Shown: positions 34,893 to 42,719 of the stretch, piece after piece
Numbering within the stretch: position 1 is the stretch's first letter
Layout of the letters: every line of letters starts with the position of its first letter
NCBI RefSeq assembly: GCF_009193325.2
Contig: NZ_CP059856.1
Location: 1,116,001-1,180,000 of the forward strand
Direction of reading: 5' to 3'
DNA from: Bacteroides zhangwenhongii
GTDB taxonomy: Bacteria; Bacteroidota; Bacteroidia; Bacteroidales; Bacteroidaceae
Length of the DNA stretch: 64,000 nucleotides
Position numbers and translations under genes: made by a program
Notes under the pieces: model-generated
Told to the model about the DNA's origin: nothing
The model's input: only the letters and a program-made list of their open reading frames with translations
Database searches by the model: none

Positions 34893-35567
34893 ATGGAAAA
34901 AGGAAACAGACTGGTTTTTATCGTAGAGGGTGATTGTGAGGTTGCTTTCATTAATAAGATGATTATTCCCTATCTTTATAAGTATGTTGGGACTGCCCAA
35001 TGGAGCATGAATGCCCAAAAGATTACCACTAATCGTAAGCTGAACAGAAAAGGTGGAAATGTGAACTATGCTTATTTGAAGAATGAGGTAGAGCGGGTGG
35101 CCGCCCAGCAAGGTAATGTATGGATAACCACTTTCTTGGATTTTTTTAGATTACCCAATGATTTTCCTAACTACGGTCTTGAGTGCAGGAATATAGATGC
35201 TATCGAGGAAGGAATAAAGTCGGATCTGGGGTATGAAAGACTGGTGCCTTACATACAGAAGTATGAGTTTGAAACTTTATTGTTTGTTTCTATGGATGGA
35301 TTTAATCTGTTGCTTGATGATAGCGGACAATTGGATCAGATTCAGGAAATCATAGATTCTTATGCAAACGTCGAAGATATAAACGGAGGGGTGGAAACTG
35401 CGCCTTCGAAAAGACTGTCACGTATTTTTAATTACAACAAGGTAGCCGATAGTGGACTTGTACTTGATGAACTGGATGTTGAAACGATGCGGAAAAAGTG
35501 TCCTCGTTTCGATGAATGGATAGAAAAATTAATCGGGATTATTCAGTCAGTTGCAAATGCTAACTGA
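34893..35567 (+). CDS. DUF4276 protein, TOPRIM-like partner of the ATPase
   Basis: A 224-residue protein from the ATG at 34893. LVFIVEGDCEVAF (7-19) has the E-G-x-x-E spacing of TOPRIM-like nucleases. TTFLDFFRLPNDFP (79-92) has the conserved Asp, and YIQKYEFETLLF (120-131) is the DUF4276 hallmark. APSKRLSRIF and LGLDELD-like C-terminal motifs complete the match. The ATPase plus small acidic-motif protein layout parallels the ATPase plus RloB pair at 14523-16421, but with a different effector family. Function is unproven. I infer that the ATPase senses infection and this protein acts as a nuclease or similar toxic effector. Confidence 0.85.
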   Translation: MEKGNRLVFIVEGDCEVAFINKMIIPYLYKYVGTAQWSMNAQKITTNRKLNRKGGNVNYAYLKNEVERVAAQQGNVWITTFLDFFRLPNDFPNYGLECRNIDAIEEGIKSDLGYERLVPYIQKYEFETLLFVSMDGFNLLLDDSGQLDQIQEIIDSYANVEDINGGVETAPSKRLSRIFNYNKVADSGLVLDELDVETMRKKCPRFDEWIEKLIGIIQSVANAN

Positions 35568-35576
35568 CATCACGTG

Positions 35577-35606
35577 TATGGAGAACACAAAGCAAAGGAA
35601 GAATAA
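35577..35606 (+). repeat. Decayed copy of the wzc 3' end downstream of the ATPase-DUF4276 module
   Basis: Thirty bases here read YGEHKAKEE-stop in one frame. The wzc gene ends at 33650-33679 with YGEHKTKEE-stop, and 25 of the 30 bases are identical. There is no start codon or open frame upstream, so this is a remnant. The simplest account is that the module 33680-35576 entered at the end of wzc and restored a complete wzc terminus on its left, leaving the original end on its right. Confidence 0.8.
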
Positions 35607-35646
35607 ACTTTAAAATTTTAATTATACATCAATCTATTTTTATATA

Positions 35647-35670
35647 GGTGAATACTTCCAAGTATTTACC
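35647..35670. promoter_or_regulatory. Stem-loop between the wzc remnant and ugd
   Basis: GGTGAATACTT and AAGTATTTACC form an 11-bp stem (one G-T pair) around two bases, 60 nt upstream of ugd. No T-run follows, so it is not a classic terminator. It may be an attenuator or RNA-stability element acted on by the UpxY-modified polymerase. Confidence 0.35.
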
Positions 35671-35729
35671 CTATGAGACATGCTCTTAATTCTGCATAAA
35701 ATTAGCGGAAATTTTATCAATAATAATAT

Positions 35730-37043
35730 ATGAATATAGCAATTGTAGGCACAGGTTATGTTGGCTTGGTGTCCGGTACTTGTTTTGCCGAAATGGGCGC
35801 TACTGTGACTTGCGTGGATGTAGACGCAAATAAAATAAACATACTGAAAGCCGGCGAAATGCCTATTTATGAACCAGGTTTGGAGGAGTTGGTGAAACGT
35901 AATGTAAGTTATGGACGACTGAATTTCACTACAAACTTGGCCGAAGTCTTGGATGATGTAGAAGTAGTCTTTTCTGCTGTAGGGACTCCTCCTGATGAAG
36001 ATGGTAGTGCTGACTTGAAGTATGTACTTGCTGTGGCTCGTCAATTTGGCCAAAGTATTAACAAGTACACGATTTTAGTGACTAAATCAACTGTACCTGT
36101 AGGTACTGCTCAAAAGGTGAAGGCTGTCATTCAAGAGGAGTTGAACAAGCGTGGGGCAGATGTTCCCTTCGATGTAGCCAGTAACCCCGAATTCTTGAAA
36201 GAGGGTGCCGCTATCAAAGACTTTATGAGTCCCGACCGGGTGGTGGTAGGCGTTGAGAGTAAGAAAGCCGAAGAGGTGATGACCAAGCTCTATCAACCTT
36301 TCTTGCTCCAGAATTTCCGTGTAATCTTTATGGATATTCCATCTGCCGAAATGACTAAGTATGCGGCGAATGCCATGCTGGCTACCCGCATTAGCTTTAT
36401 GAATGATATAGCCAATTTGTGTGAACGAGTGGGAGCAAATGTAGATCATGTACGTAAAGGTATTGGAGCTGATGTACGTATCGGGCAAAAATTCCTTTAT
36501 GCCGGTTGTGGATATGGTGGCAGTTGCTTTCCGAAAGATGTAAAAGCGCTGGTACATACAGGCATTGATAATGGCTACCACATGGAGGTCATTGAAGCAG
36601 TGGAACGTGTCAATGAAAAGCAGAAATCCATTGTGTACAACAAGCTTATCCAAATGATGGGTGATATAAAGGGTAAAACCATTGCTATATTGGGTTTGGC
36701 TTTTAAACCTGATACTGATGATATGCGTGAAGCTCCAGCTCTAGTAGTCATTGATAAGTTGCTGAAGGATGGTGCTACCGTGAAAGTGTTTGATCCCATC
36801 GCTATGCCTGAATGTAAACGTCGTATCGGCAATGTTGTGACTTATACTGAAAATCTCTATGACTGTGCCGATGGTGCTGATGCGTTGCTATTAATGACTG
36901 AATGGAGACAATTCCGCTTACCTACATGGAACGTAATTCAGAAGGTGATGACTGATAAGTATGTTGTGGATGGACGTAACATTTGGAATCGTGTGGAGCT
37001 GGAAGAAATGGGATTTAGTTATACACGGATTGGAGAGAAATAA
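35730..37043 (+). CDS. ugd: UDP-glucose 6-dehydrogenase
   Basis: Oxidises UDP-glucose to UDP-glucuronate, the precursor of uronic acids in acidic capsules. It has 437 residues. NAD-binding GTGYVGLVSGTCFAEMG opens the protein, and NPEFLKEGAAIKDFMSPDR is the family signature. The catalytic Cys is in GCGYGGSCFPKDVKAL near residue 260, and the C-terminal domain has GLAFKPDTDDMREAPA. UDP-N-acetylmannosamine dehydrogenases are related, but the length and the GSCFPKD motif favour the glucose enzyme. It begins the sugar-nucleotide part of the locus, 6 nt before the aminotransferase gene. Confidence 0.94.
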   Translation: MNIAIVGTGYVGLVSGTCFAEMGATVTCVDVDANKINILKAGEMPIYEPGLEELVKRNVSYGRLNFTTNLAEVLDDVEVVFSAVGTPPDEDGSADLKYVLAVARQFGQSINKYTILVTKSTVPVGTAQKVKAVIQEELNKRGADVPFDVASNPEFLKEGAAIKDFMSPDRVVVGVESKKAEEVMTKLYQPFLLQNFRVIFMDIPSAEMTKYAANAMLATRISFMNDIANLCERVGANVDHVRKGIGADVRIGQKFLYAGCGYGGSCFPKDVKALVHTGIDNGYHMEVIEAVERVNEKQKSIVYNKLIQMMGDIKGKTIAILGLAFKPDTDDMREAPALVVIDKLLKDGATVKVFDPIAMPECKRRIGNVVTYTENLYDCADGADALLLMTEWRQFRLPTWNVIQKVMTDKYVVDGRNIWNRVELEEMGFSYTRIGEK

Positions 37044-37049
37044 AATAGA

Positions 37050-38159
37050 ATGGAAAATAAATTAATTACAGTAACTTCTCCTCTTCTACCTCCTTTGGAA
37101 GAGTTTCAGAAGATGATTGCTGACATATATGCCAGCAAATGGATTACAAACAATGGAACCTTTCATAGACAGCTCGAAAAAGAGTTGGCAGCTTATTTGA
37201 AAGTCCCTTATCTTAGTTTGTTTACCAATGGTACTCTCCCCCTTATCACTGCCTTGCAGGCATTGCGTATTAAGGGTGAGGTAATTACTACTCCTTATAG
37301 TTTTGTCGCTACTACCCATAGTTTGTGGTGGAACGGTATTAAGCCTGTATTTGTTGATATAGATCCCGCTACGGGCAATATTGACCCGAATAAGATTGAA
37401 GCAGCTATCACTCCCAATACTACCGCTATTATGCCGGTGCATGTATACGGAAAGCCATGTGATACTGAAGCTATTCAAGAAATTGCAGATAAATATGGAT
37501 TGAAAATAATTTATGATGCTGCTCATGCTTTCGGCGTCGAGGTGAATGGGGAAAGTATCCTGAATGCGGGCGACTTGTCCACATTGAGTTTTCATGCTAC
37601 TAAGGTATACAATACCATTGAGGGTGGGGCATTGGTGATGCACGATGAGAAGATGAAGAAACGTATTGATTATCTCAAAAACTTTGGTTTTGCGGATGAA
37701 GTCACTGTAGTAGCTCCGGGTATTAATAGTAAAATGGACGAGATGCGTTCTGCTTACGGCTTGCTCAATTTGAAGCAGGTAGATACTGCCATTGAAGCAC
37801 GCCATCAAGTAGCTGTCAAGTATCGTGAAGCGTTGCGTCCTATAGATGGCATTACCTTCTTCGATGATATGCCGGGAGTGAAGCACAATTATTCTTATTT
37901 CCCTATTTTTATTAATGAGAATAAATATGGTATGACTCGAGATGAACTCTATTACAAGATGAAAGAACAGGGGGTATTGGGTCGCAGATATTTCTATCCG
38001 CTGATAAGTACTTTCTCTACTTATAGAGGATTAGAGAGTGCTTCTCCTTCTAATTTACCGAATGCGCATAGAATGGCTGATAGTGTTATTTGTTTGCCGA
38101 TGCATCATGCGTTAACAGACGAAGATATACAGAGGATATTGCATTGCATTGTGAAGTAA
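37050..38159 (+). CDS. vioA: DegT-type PLP aminotransferase, VioA-like (dTDP-4-amino-4,6-dideoxyglucose)
   Basis: Transfers an amino group to a dTDP-4-keto-6-deoxy sugar. It has 369 residues. The N-terminus VTSPLLPPLEEFQKM followed by SKWITNNGTFHRQLEKEL is very like VioA of E. coli. The PLP Lys lies in LSFHATKVYNTIEGG near residue 188, and the cofactor Asp lies in IIYDAAHAFGVE. The next gene, 2 nt on, encodes a VioB/PglD-like acetyltransferase, the expected partner that N-acetylates the product. Its substrate would come from RmlA (63148, end of the window) and RmlB (not in the window). The 3-amino alternative (FdtB/QdtB type) is less likely from the N-terminal match. Confidence 0.85.
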   Translation: MENKLITVTSPLLPPLEEFQKMIADIYASKWITNNGTFHRQLEKELAAYLKVPYLSLFTNGTLPLITALQALRIKGEVITTPYSFVATTHSLWWNGIKPVFVDIDPATGNIDPNKIEAAITPNTTAIMPVHVYGKPCDTEAIQEIADKYGLKIIYDAAHAFGVEVNGESILNAGDLSTLSFHATKVYNTIEGGALVMHDEKMKKRIDYLKNFGFADEVTVVAPGINSKMDEMRSAYGLLNLKQVDTAIEARHQVAVKYREALRPIDGITFFDDMPGVKHNYSYFPIFINENKYGMTRDELYYKMKEQGVLGRRYFYPLISTFSTYRGLESASPSNLPNAHRMADSVICLPMHHALTDEDIQRILHCIVK

Positions 38160-38160
38160 G

Positions 38161-38808
38161 ATGGATAAACAAATATATATATTAGGGATAGGTCATAGTA
38201 CACCTTTATTTATTGAGATAGCAGAAGCGTGTGGCTATCTGATTGGAGGATTGTATCATTTTAATTCTGAAAAAACAGGTGATTATGATCATGGTTATAA
38301 AGTTTTAGGTTCATTTGAAGATTTATTTTTAAGTGATTTGTCAGGGAAATTTTTCTTGCTAACTATGGGTGATATAGGGATAAAGGAACAACTGTTGAAA
38401 AAAATAATAGGAAAAGGTGGTCATGTTCCTACTTTAATTCATCCCACTGCTATCATTTCACGCTTTAGCAAAATATCTAATACCGGAGTAGTGGTTGGTG
38501 CATTGACGGAAATACAGAATGATGTTGTCATAAATAGGAATGTGACTATATGGACTAATGTGGTTATATGCCATAATTCAGAAATAGAGGAGAATTGTTT
38601 TATTGGTCCTAAAGCGTTGGTCGGTGCCTATATTCATGTTGAAAGAAATGCTTTTATTGGTCAAGCTTCCGTCTTGGTTTCCGGAAAGGTGGATATTGTT
38701 GGAGCTGGTTCCATTATTGGAGCTGGAAGTATTGTTATCAAACCTGTTGGATCTAATGTGATAGTAGCAGGTAATCCGGCACAAGTTATAAGAAAACTGA
38801 AAAAATGA
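38161..38808 (+). CDS. vioB: PglD/VioB-like sugar N-acetyltransferase
   Basis: A 215-residue left-handed beta-helix acetyltransferase. The N-terminal Rossmann-like part (IYILGIGHSTPLFIEIAEAC) is the PglD_N domain. Hexapeptide repeats follow from about residue 90 (IISRFSKISNTGVVVGALTE, IWTNVVICHNSEI, AFIGQASVLVSGKV), with the catalytic His in ICHNSEI. It ends in IVAGNPAQVIRKLKK, the usual C-terminal strand. It is directly coupled to the VioA-like aminotransferase, and together they would make dTDP-4-acetamido-4,6-dideoxyglucose (Qui4NAc). Confidence 0.85.
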   Translation: MDKQIYILGIGHSTPLFIEIAEACGYLIGGLYHFNSEKTGDYDHGYKVLGSFEDLFLSDLSGKFFLLTMGDIGIKEQLLKKIIGKGGHVPTLIHPTAIISRFSKISNTGVVVGALTEIQNDVVINRNVTIWTNVVICHNSEIEENCFIGPKALVGAYIHVERNAFIGQASVLVSGKVDIVGAGSIIGAGSIVIKPVGSNVIVAGNPAQVIRKLKK

Positions 38809-38833
38809 AATATATTAATTGATTGATACATAG

Positions 38834-39970
38834 ATGAATACCCCCCCCCCCCCATGCACGTGTGCACGTGTGCACAATGCCATCTTTTCCTTCGTACGCG
38901 AATTCATTCCAATATGGCATTCCCGTCGTTGTACTTTTTATTTACAAGGAGCACAGCGTAGCTCAAATCTGGAATTATATAGAATTATCGTGATGTTATT
39001 AATTATAGCACACCACTATGTGGTTAATTCCGGATTAGAAGAAGTCATGTCATTACAGCCCACAAGTAGCAAATCTATTTTTCTCTATTTGTTTGGAATG
39101 TGGGGAAAGACAGGAATTAATTGTTTCGTAATGATTACAGGCTACTTTATGTGCAAATCTTCAATAACATTGAAGAAGTTCCTAAAACTATTGTTAGAAG
39201 TAGAATTTTATAATATAGTGATTAATCTTTTATTTGTATTAACTGGATATAAATCTTATACAATCAAAGAATGGTTAATGATATTATGGCCTATCGAAAG
39301 TATTGGAGATGGATTTGTTTCATGCTTTTTGATGTTCTATTTATTTATCCCATTCCTTAATGTACTAGTTCAAAATTTAGACAAAAGAATGCATCTGTGT
39401 CTGTTGATGTTATGCTTGTTTATTTATACGATACTGGGGACTTCGAACTATATACCTGTAAGGATGAATTATGTGACTTGGTTTTGTGTGCTATATATTT
39501 TAGCTTCGTACATAAGATTATACGGATTGAATTGGAAAGGCAAATCAATCAATTGGGGAATAATGACAAGCCTGTCAATCGTTGTTTCTATGGCTTCGGT
39601 AATCGTACTACTATTCTTTACTGAGTATATTAGAAAAACCGTTCCAGTCTTTTATTTTGTAACAGACTCTAATAAAATAATGGCGGTAATTACCGCAGTT
39701 TGTTCGTTTATGTATTTTAAGGATTTGCAAATAAAACAAAGCAAATTAATAAATGTTGTTGCAGCCAGTACATTTGGAGTGCTGCTGATACATGCCAATA
39801 GTAACACGATGCGACAATGGCTGTGGTGTGACATGCTTGATAATGTGGGGGCATACGTTTCGCCTTATATTATCCTTCATGCTGTGGTGAGTGTAGTTAT
39901 TATTTTCATTCTATGTATCCTTATTGATTATCTTCGTATCAGATGGGTAGAAAAACCGTTATTTGGTTGA
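38834..39970 (+). CDS. Acyltransferase family 3 membrane protein with a 13-C tract at its start
   Basis: An O-acyltransferase that probably acetylates capsule sugars. It has 378 residues with about ten membrane helices. The family core begins at SSNLELYRIIVMLLIIAHHY (catalytic His pair), near residue 45. The first 44 residues (MNTPPPPCTC...) are unlike the family and come from a run of 13 C (38841-38853) and a 24-nt alternating GTGCAC stretch (38853-38876). With 12 or 14 C the frame stops after 40-50 codons, before any membrane helix, so this length of tract is the ON state. A shorter protein starting at an internal codon is possible. It is the first of four intact family-3 acyltransferases in the locus. 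Confidence 0.85.
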   Translation: MNTPPPPCTCARVHNAIFSFVREFIPIWHSRRCTFYLQGAQRSSNLELYRIIVMLLIIAHHYVVNSGLEEVMSLQPTSSKSIFLYLFGMWGKTGINCFVMITGYFMCKSSITLKKFLKLLLEVEFYNIVINLLFVLTGYKSYTIKEWLMILWPIESIGDGFVSCFLMFYLFIPFLNVLVQNLDKRMHLCLLMLCLFIYTILGTSNYIPVRMNYVTWFCVLYILASYIRLYGLNWKGKSINWGIMTSLSIVVSMASVIVLLFFTEYIRKTVPVFYFVTDSNKIMAVITAVCSFMYFKDLQIKQSKLINVVAASTFGVLLIHANSNTMRQWLWCDMLDNVGAYVSPYIILHAVVSVVIIFILCILIDYLRIRWVEKPLFG

Positions 39971-40083
39971 ATTAATATGAAGAATATTTTTTAATACATA
40001 GTATGTAAATCGGTACTTCATTCCGGAATAATAAATATTAAACTTAGTCTTCAAAAAGATTTTTGGACGCTTGCTTATTATTA

Positions 40084-41517
40084 ATGTCAGAATCATTAAA
40101 ACAAAAAACAGTAAAAGGGCTTGCTTGGAACACGATAAATACCCTATCCAACAAGACAATCACATTTTTAATAGGAGTAATTCTTGCTCGCTTACTTATT
40201 CCTAGTGATTATGGTGCTGTGGCCATGATAGCAGTATTTACATCGGTTTTGGGTTTATTCACAGATGGTGGACTTACTACGGCTCTTATTCGTAAAAACG
40301 ACAGAACAGAAGAAGATTGTGCCACAGTGTTCTATTACAATCTTGTGGCATGTTATATTATTTACATAATTCTTTTCTGTGCGGCCCCGTATATTGCAGA
40401 TTTCTATAATATGCCAAATTTAAAAGACTTAACACGTATAGTGACTCTTGGTCTGTTGATAAGTCCGTTTGGTGGTATTCAAAGTGTACGACTAACAGCT
40501 GCCATTGATTTTAAGACACCGGCTGTGATAGGGGTTTGCGCTACAATCCTTTCAGGCATTATTGCTATCATTATGGCGTATAATGGTTATGGTGTATGGT
40601 CATTGGCTGCACAAGGGTTAGTAGGAACAGCAATAACTGTAGGAGCTAAAATATACATTGTGCGTTGGTTGCCCAAAACTCGCTTTTCAAAGAAGTCTTT
40701 TAAAGAACTTTTTGGATTCAGTTCAAAAATGCTGGCATCAAATTGTTTAGAAACCATCTATCAAAATATTACTCCGTTGATAGTGGGAAAGTACTATTCG
40801 CCCACACAGTTGGGTATTTACGAGCGTGCTCGTGGATGGGCTGCTTTGCCATCGTCTACATTTACCGGAGTGCTGCAAGGAGTAACATTTCCTGTGCTTT
40901 CCAAACTTCAAAATGACGATGAGCGATTGACGATAAACTATCGTAAGCTATTGCATCTTTCTGCTTTTATCTGTTTTCCCTTGATGATAGGATTGGCTGC
41001 TATAGCTCGTCCATTAACACTGTTTGTTCTTACGGAAAAATGGGAAGGTTCTATTATTCTCCTTCAGATAGTCTGTTTTTCTATGATGTGGTATCCTATT
41101 CATGCCATTAATTTGAATCTGTTGATGGTAAAAGGGCGTAGCGACCTTTTCTTTCGACTCGAAGTGATAAAGAAAATCTATGGTTTAATGATGCTCTGTT
41201 GTACACTACCCTTCGGGCTTGTGATATTTTGCTGTGGAGGAATTGTGTCATCTATATTCTCATTGATTGTAAACACTTACTATACAGGTAAACTAATAAG
41301 AATAGGATTTATAAAGCAGATGAAAGACTTGATTCCTATATTGATAAATAGTTTGGTGATGGGGACTTTGTGTTTATTGGTACAGCAACTGTTTGACTCA
41401 AATCTAGTCAAACTCTTGGTGGCTATATTTACAGGTGGAGTTTATTATCTGGCAAGCAATTATCTGATGAGTTCGACAGAACTAAAAGAATTAATAACGA
41501 TTATAAGAAGAAAATAA
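40084..41517 (+). CDS. wzx: Wzx-type capsule repeat-unit flippase (WzxC family)
   Basis: Moves lipid-linked repeat units across the inner membrane. It has 477 residues from the ATG at 40084; a TTG 21 nt upstream is less likely. It is a MOP-superfamily protein with twelve or more membrane helices. KQKTVKGLAWNTINTLSNK, IGVILARLLIPSDYGAVAMI, FGFSSKMLASNCLETIYQNI and YYSPTQLGIYERA are recognisable from the polysaccharide-synthesis flippases of the WzxC type. It is the only flippase in the window and pairs with the polymerase at 56350. Confidence 0.93.
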   Translation: MSESLKQKTVKGLAWNTINTLSNKTITFLIGVILARLLIPSDYGAVAMIAVFTSVLGLFTDGGLTTALIRKNDRTEEDCATVFYYNLVACYIIYIILFCAAPYIADFYNMPNLKDLTRIVTLGLLISPFGGIQSVRLTAAIDFKTPAVIGVCATILSGIIAIIMAYNGYGVWSLAAQGLVGTAITVGAKIYIVRWLPKTRFSKKSFKELFGFSSKMLASNCLETIYQNITPLIVGKYYSPTQLGIYERARGWAALPSSTFTGVLQGVTFPVLSKLQNDDERLTINYRKLLHLSAFICFPLMIGLAAIARPLTLFVLTEKWEGSIILLQIVCFSMMWYPIHAINLNLLMVKGRSDLFFRLEVIKKIYGLMMLCCTLPFGLVIFCCGGIVSSIFSLIVNTYYTGKLIRIGFIKQMKDLIPILINSLVMGTLCLLVQQLFDSNLVKLLVAIFTGGVYYLASNYLMSSTELKELITIIRRK

Positions 41518-41530
41518 ATTTATATAGAAA

Positions 41531-42478
41531 ATGACACAAGAAGATCTGCGCCCCATTATAGTCACTATTTGTTGCACGGTATACAACCATGAACCTTACA
41601 TACGGAAATGCTTGGAAGGCTTTGTGATGCAAAAGACTAATTTTCGTTTTGAGGCTATTGTTCATGATGATGCTTCTACCGACAATTCTGTCGAAATTAT
41701 TAAAGAATTTGAGGAAAAATATCCAGATATTATTAAGCCTATATACGAGGTTGAAAATCAATATTCCAAACATGGTGGTTCATTATGGCGTATATTGAAT
41801 GAGCATATTCGTGGGAAATATGTAGCTTTCTGTGAAGGCGATGACTATTGGACGGATCCATTGAAATTACAAAAACAAGTGTATTTTTTTAAGAATCATC
41901 CCGAGTGCTCACTTACTTATCATGCTTGTAGAAATGTTTTTGTTGACATTGTCGACAAAACGACTTATGGAGAGACAGTTAAAGAATCATATACGTCAGC
42001 AACTTTGTTGAATGACTATTTCCATACAGCTACCATTTTAGTTAAAAAAGAGGTACTGGATAGTGACTTATATCAGAAGGCATCAGCAATAAATTGTCCT
42101 TCTGGAGATACTATTCTTTGTCTGACTGCAAGTAGATTAGGAGCAATACAAGGAGTGAATGAACAAATGTCTGTTTATAGAAGACATTCAGGTGGCATTT
42201 CTCAGTCGATGGAAAATCAGAGTAAAATTTTTGAAAATTTCAAAGCTTGGGTGGAAGTTGCTTCATTGTTTGGTTCCGACATAAATAGATGGTTAAAAAG
42301 AAATCGTTTGAAATTCTATATTGTTAAATCGTTTAGATTAAAAGATTTTAGATTATTATTTAAACTGCTTTGTTATGGATTTTTCAAAGCCCCTGTCTCT
42401 GTTATATTAGCATTAAGAGAAATTACCCTGTATTGTTTTAAGAGGATAATCCATTTGGATTTTGTTCAAAAGCATTAA
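41531..42478 (+). CDS. Family 2 glycosyltransferase
   Basis: Adds one sugar of the repeat unit. It has 315 residues. VTICCTVYNHEPYIRKCLEG and FEAIVHDDASTDNSVEI form the nucleotide-binding GT-A start; EGDDYWTDPLKLQKQ carries the metal-binding acidic motif. MSVYRRHSGGIS near residue 218 is typical of Bacteroides enzymes of this subgroup. There is no signal or strong membrane segment. It begins 13 nt after the flippase gene. Donor and linkage are not readable. Confidence 0.9.
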   Translation: MTQEDLRPIIVTICCTVYNHEPYIRKCLEGFVMQKTNFRFEAIVHDDASTDNSVEIIKEFEEKYPDIIKPIYEVENQYSKHGGSLWRILNEHIRGKYVAFCEGDDYWTDPLKLQKQVYFFKNHPECSLTYHACRNVFVDIVDKTTYGETVKESYTSATLLNDYFHTATILVKKEVLDSDLYQKASAINCPSGDTILCLTASRLGAIQGVNEQMSVYRRHSGGISQSMENQSKIFENFKAWVEVASLFGSDINRWLKRNRLKFYIVKSFRLKDFRLLFKLLCYGFFKAPVSVILALREITLYCFKRIIHLDFVQKH

Positions 42479-42496
42479 TTTATCGTTGTTTACCTG

Positions 42497-42712
42497 TAAA
42501 CACTCATTGTATGGCTCTTGATTATTTGTTTTGTCCTTTACTTTTGCGTCGAACTTAATCGACAAAAGAATGAACATGGGTGAATTTTACAGTGAGTGCT
42601 TACGTATATCCCTCTCCTTACTCGACCAAATAACTTAAATATTAATCAAAAATACAACTCAATATAGGCTATAATGCCTTTATCGGATTTATAGCTATAC
42701 AGTGAGTGCTTA
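42497..42712. repeat. Short repeats in the gap between two glycosyltransferase genes
   Basis: ACAGTGAGTGCTTA occurs twice in direct orientation (42589-42602 and 42699-42712). A 12-of-14 inverted copy, TAAACACTCATTGT, lies at 42497-42510. The rest of the 241-bp gap (42479-42719) holds an imperfect inverted repeat (CTTTTGCGTCGA and TCGACAAAAG, 42541-42568) but no gene I can support. The copy at 42699 overlaps a GTG that could extend the next gene by six codons. Confidence 0.6.
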
Positions 42713-42719
42713 TAGTATA

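Noticed and set aside
27886..35620. Recurrent A+T-rich spacer motif AATTTTTAATT (near 27890, 30405 and 35612)
   Set aside because: Such spacers are common upstream of Bacteroides genes and low in complexity; they do not form a specific repeat family.
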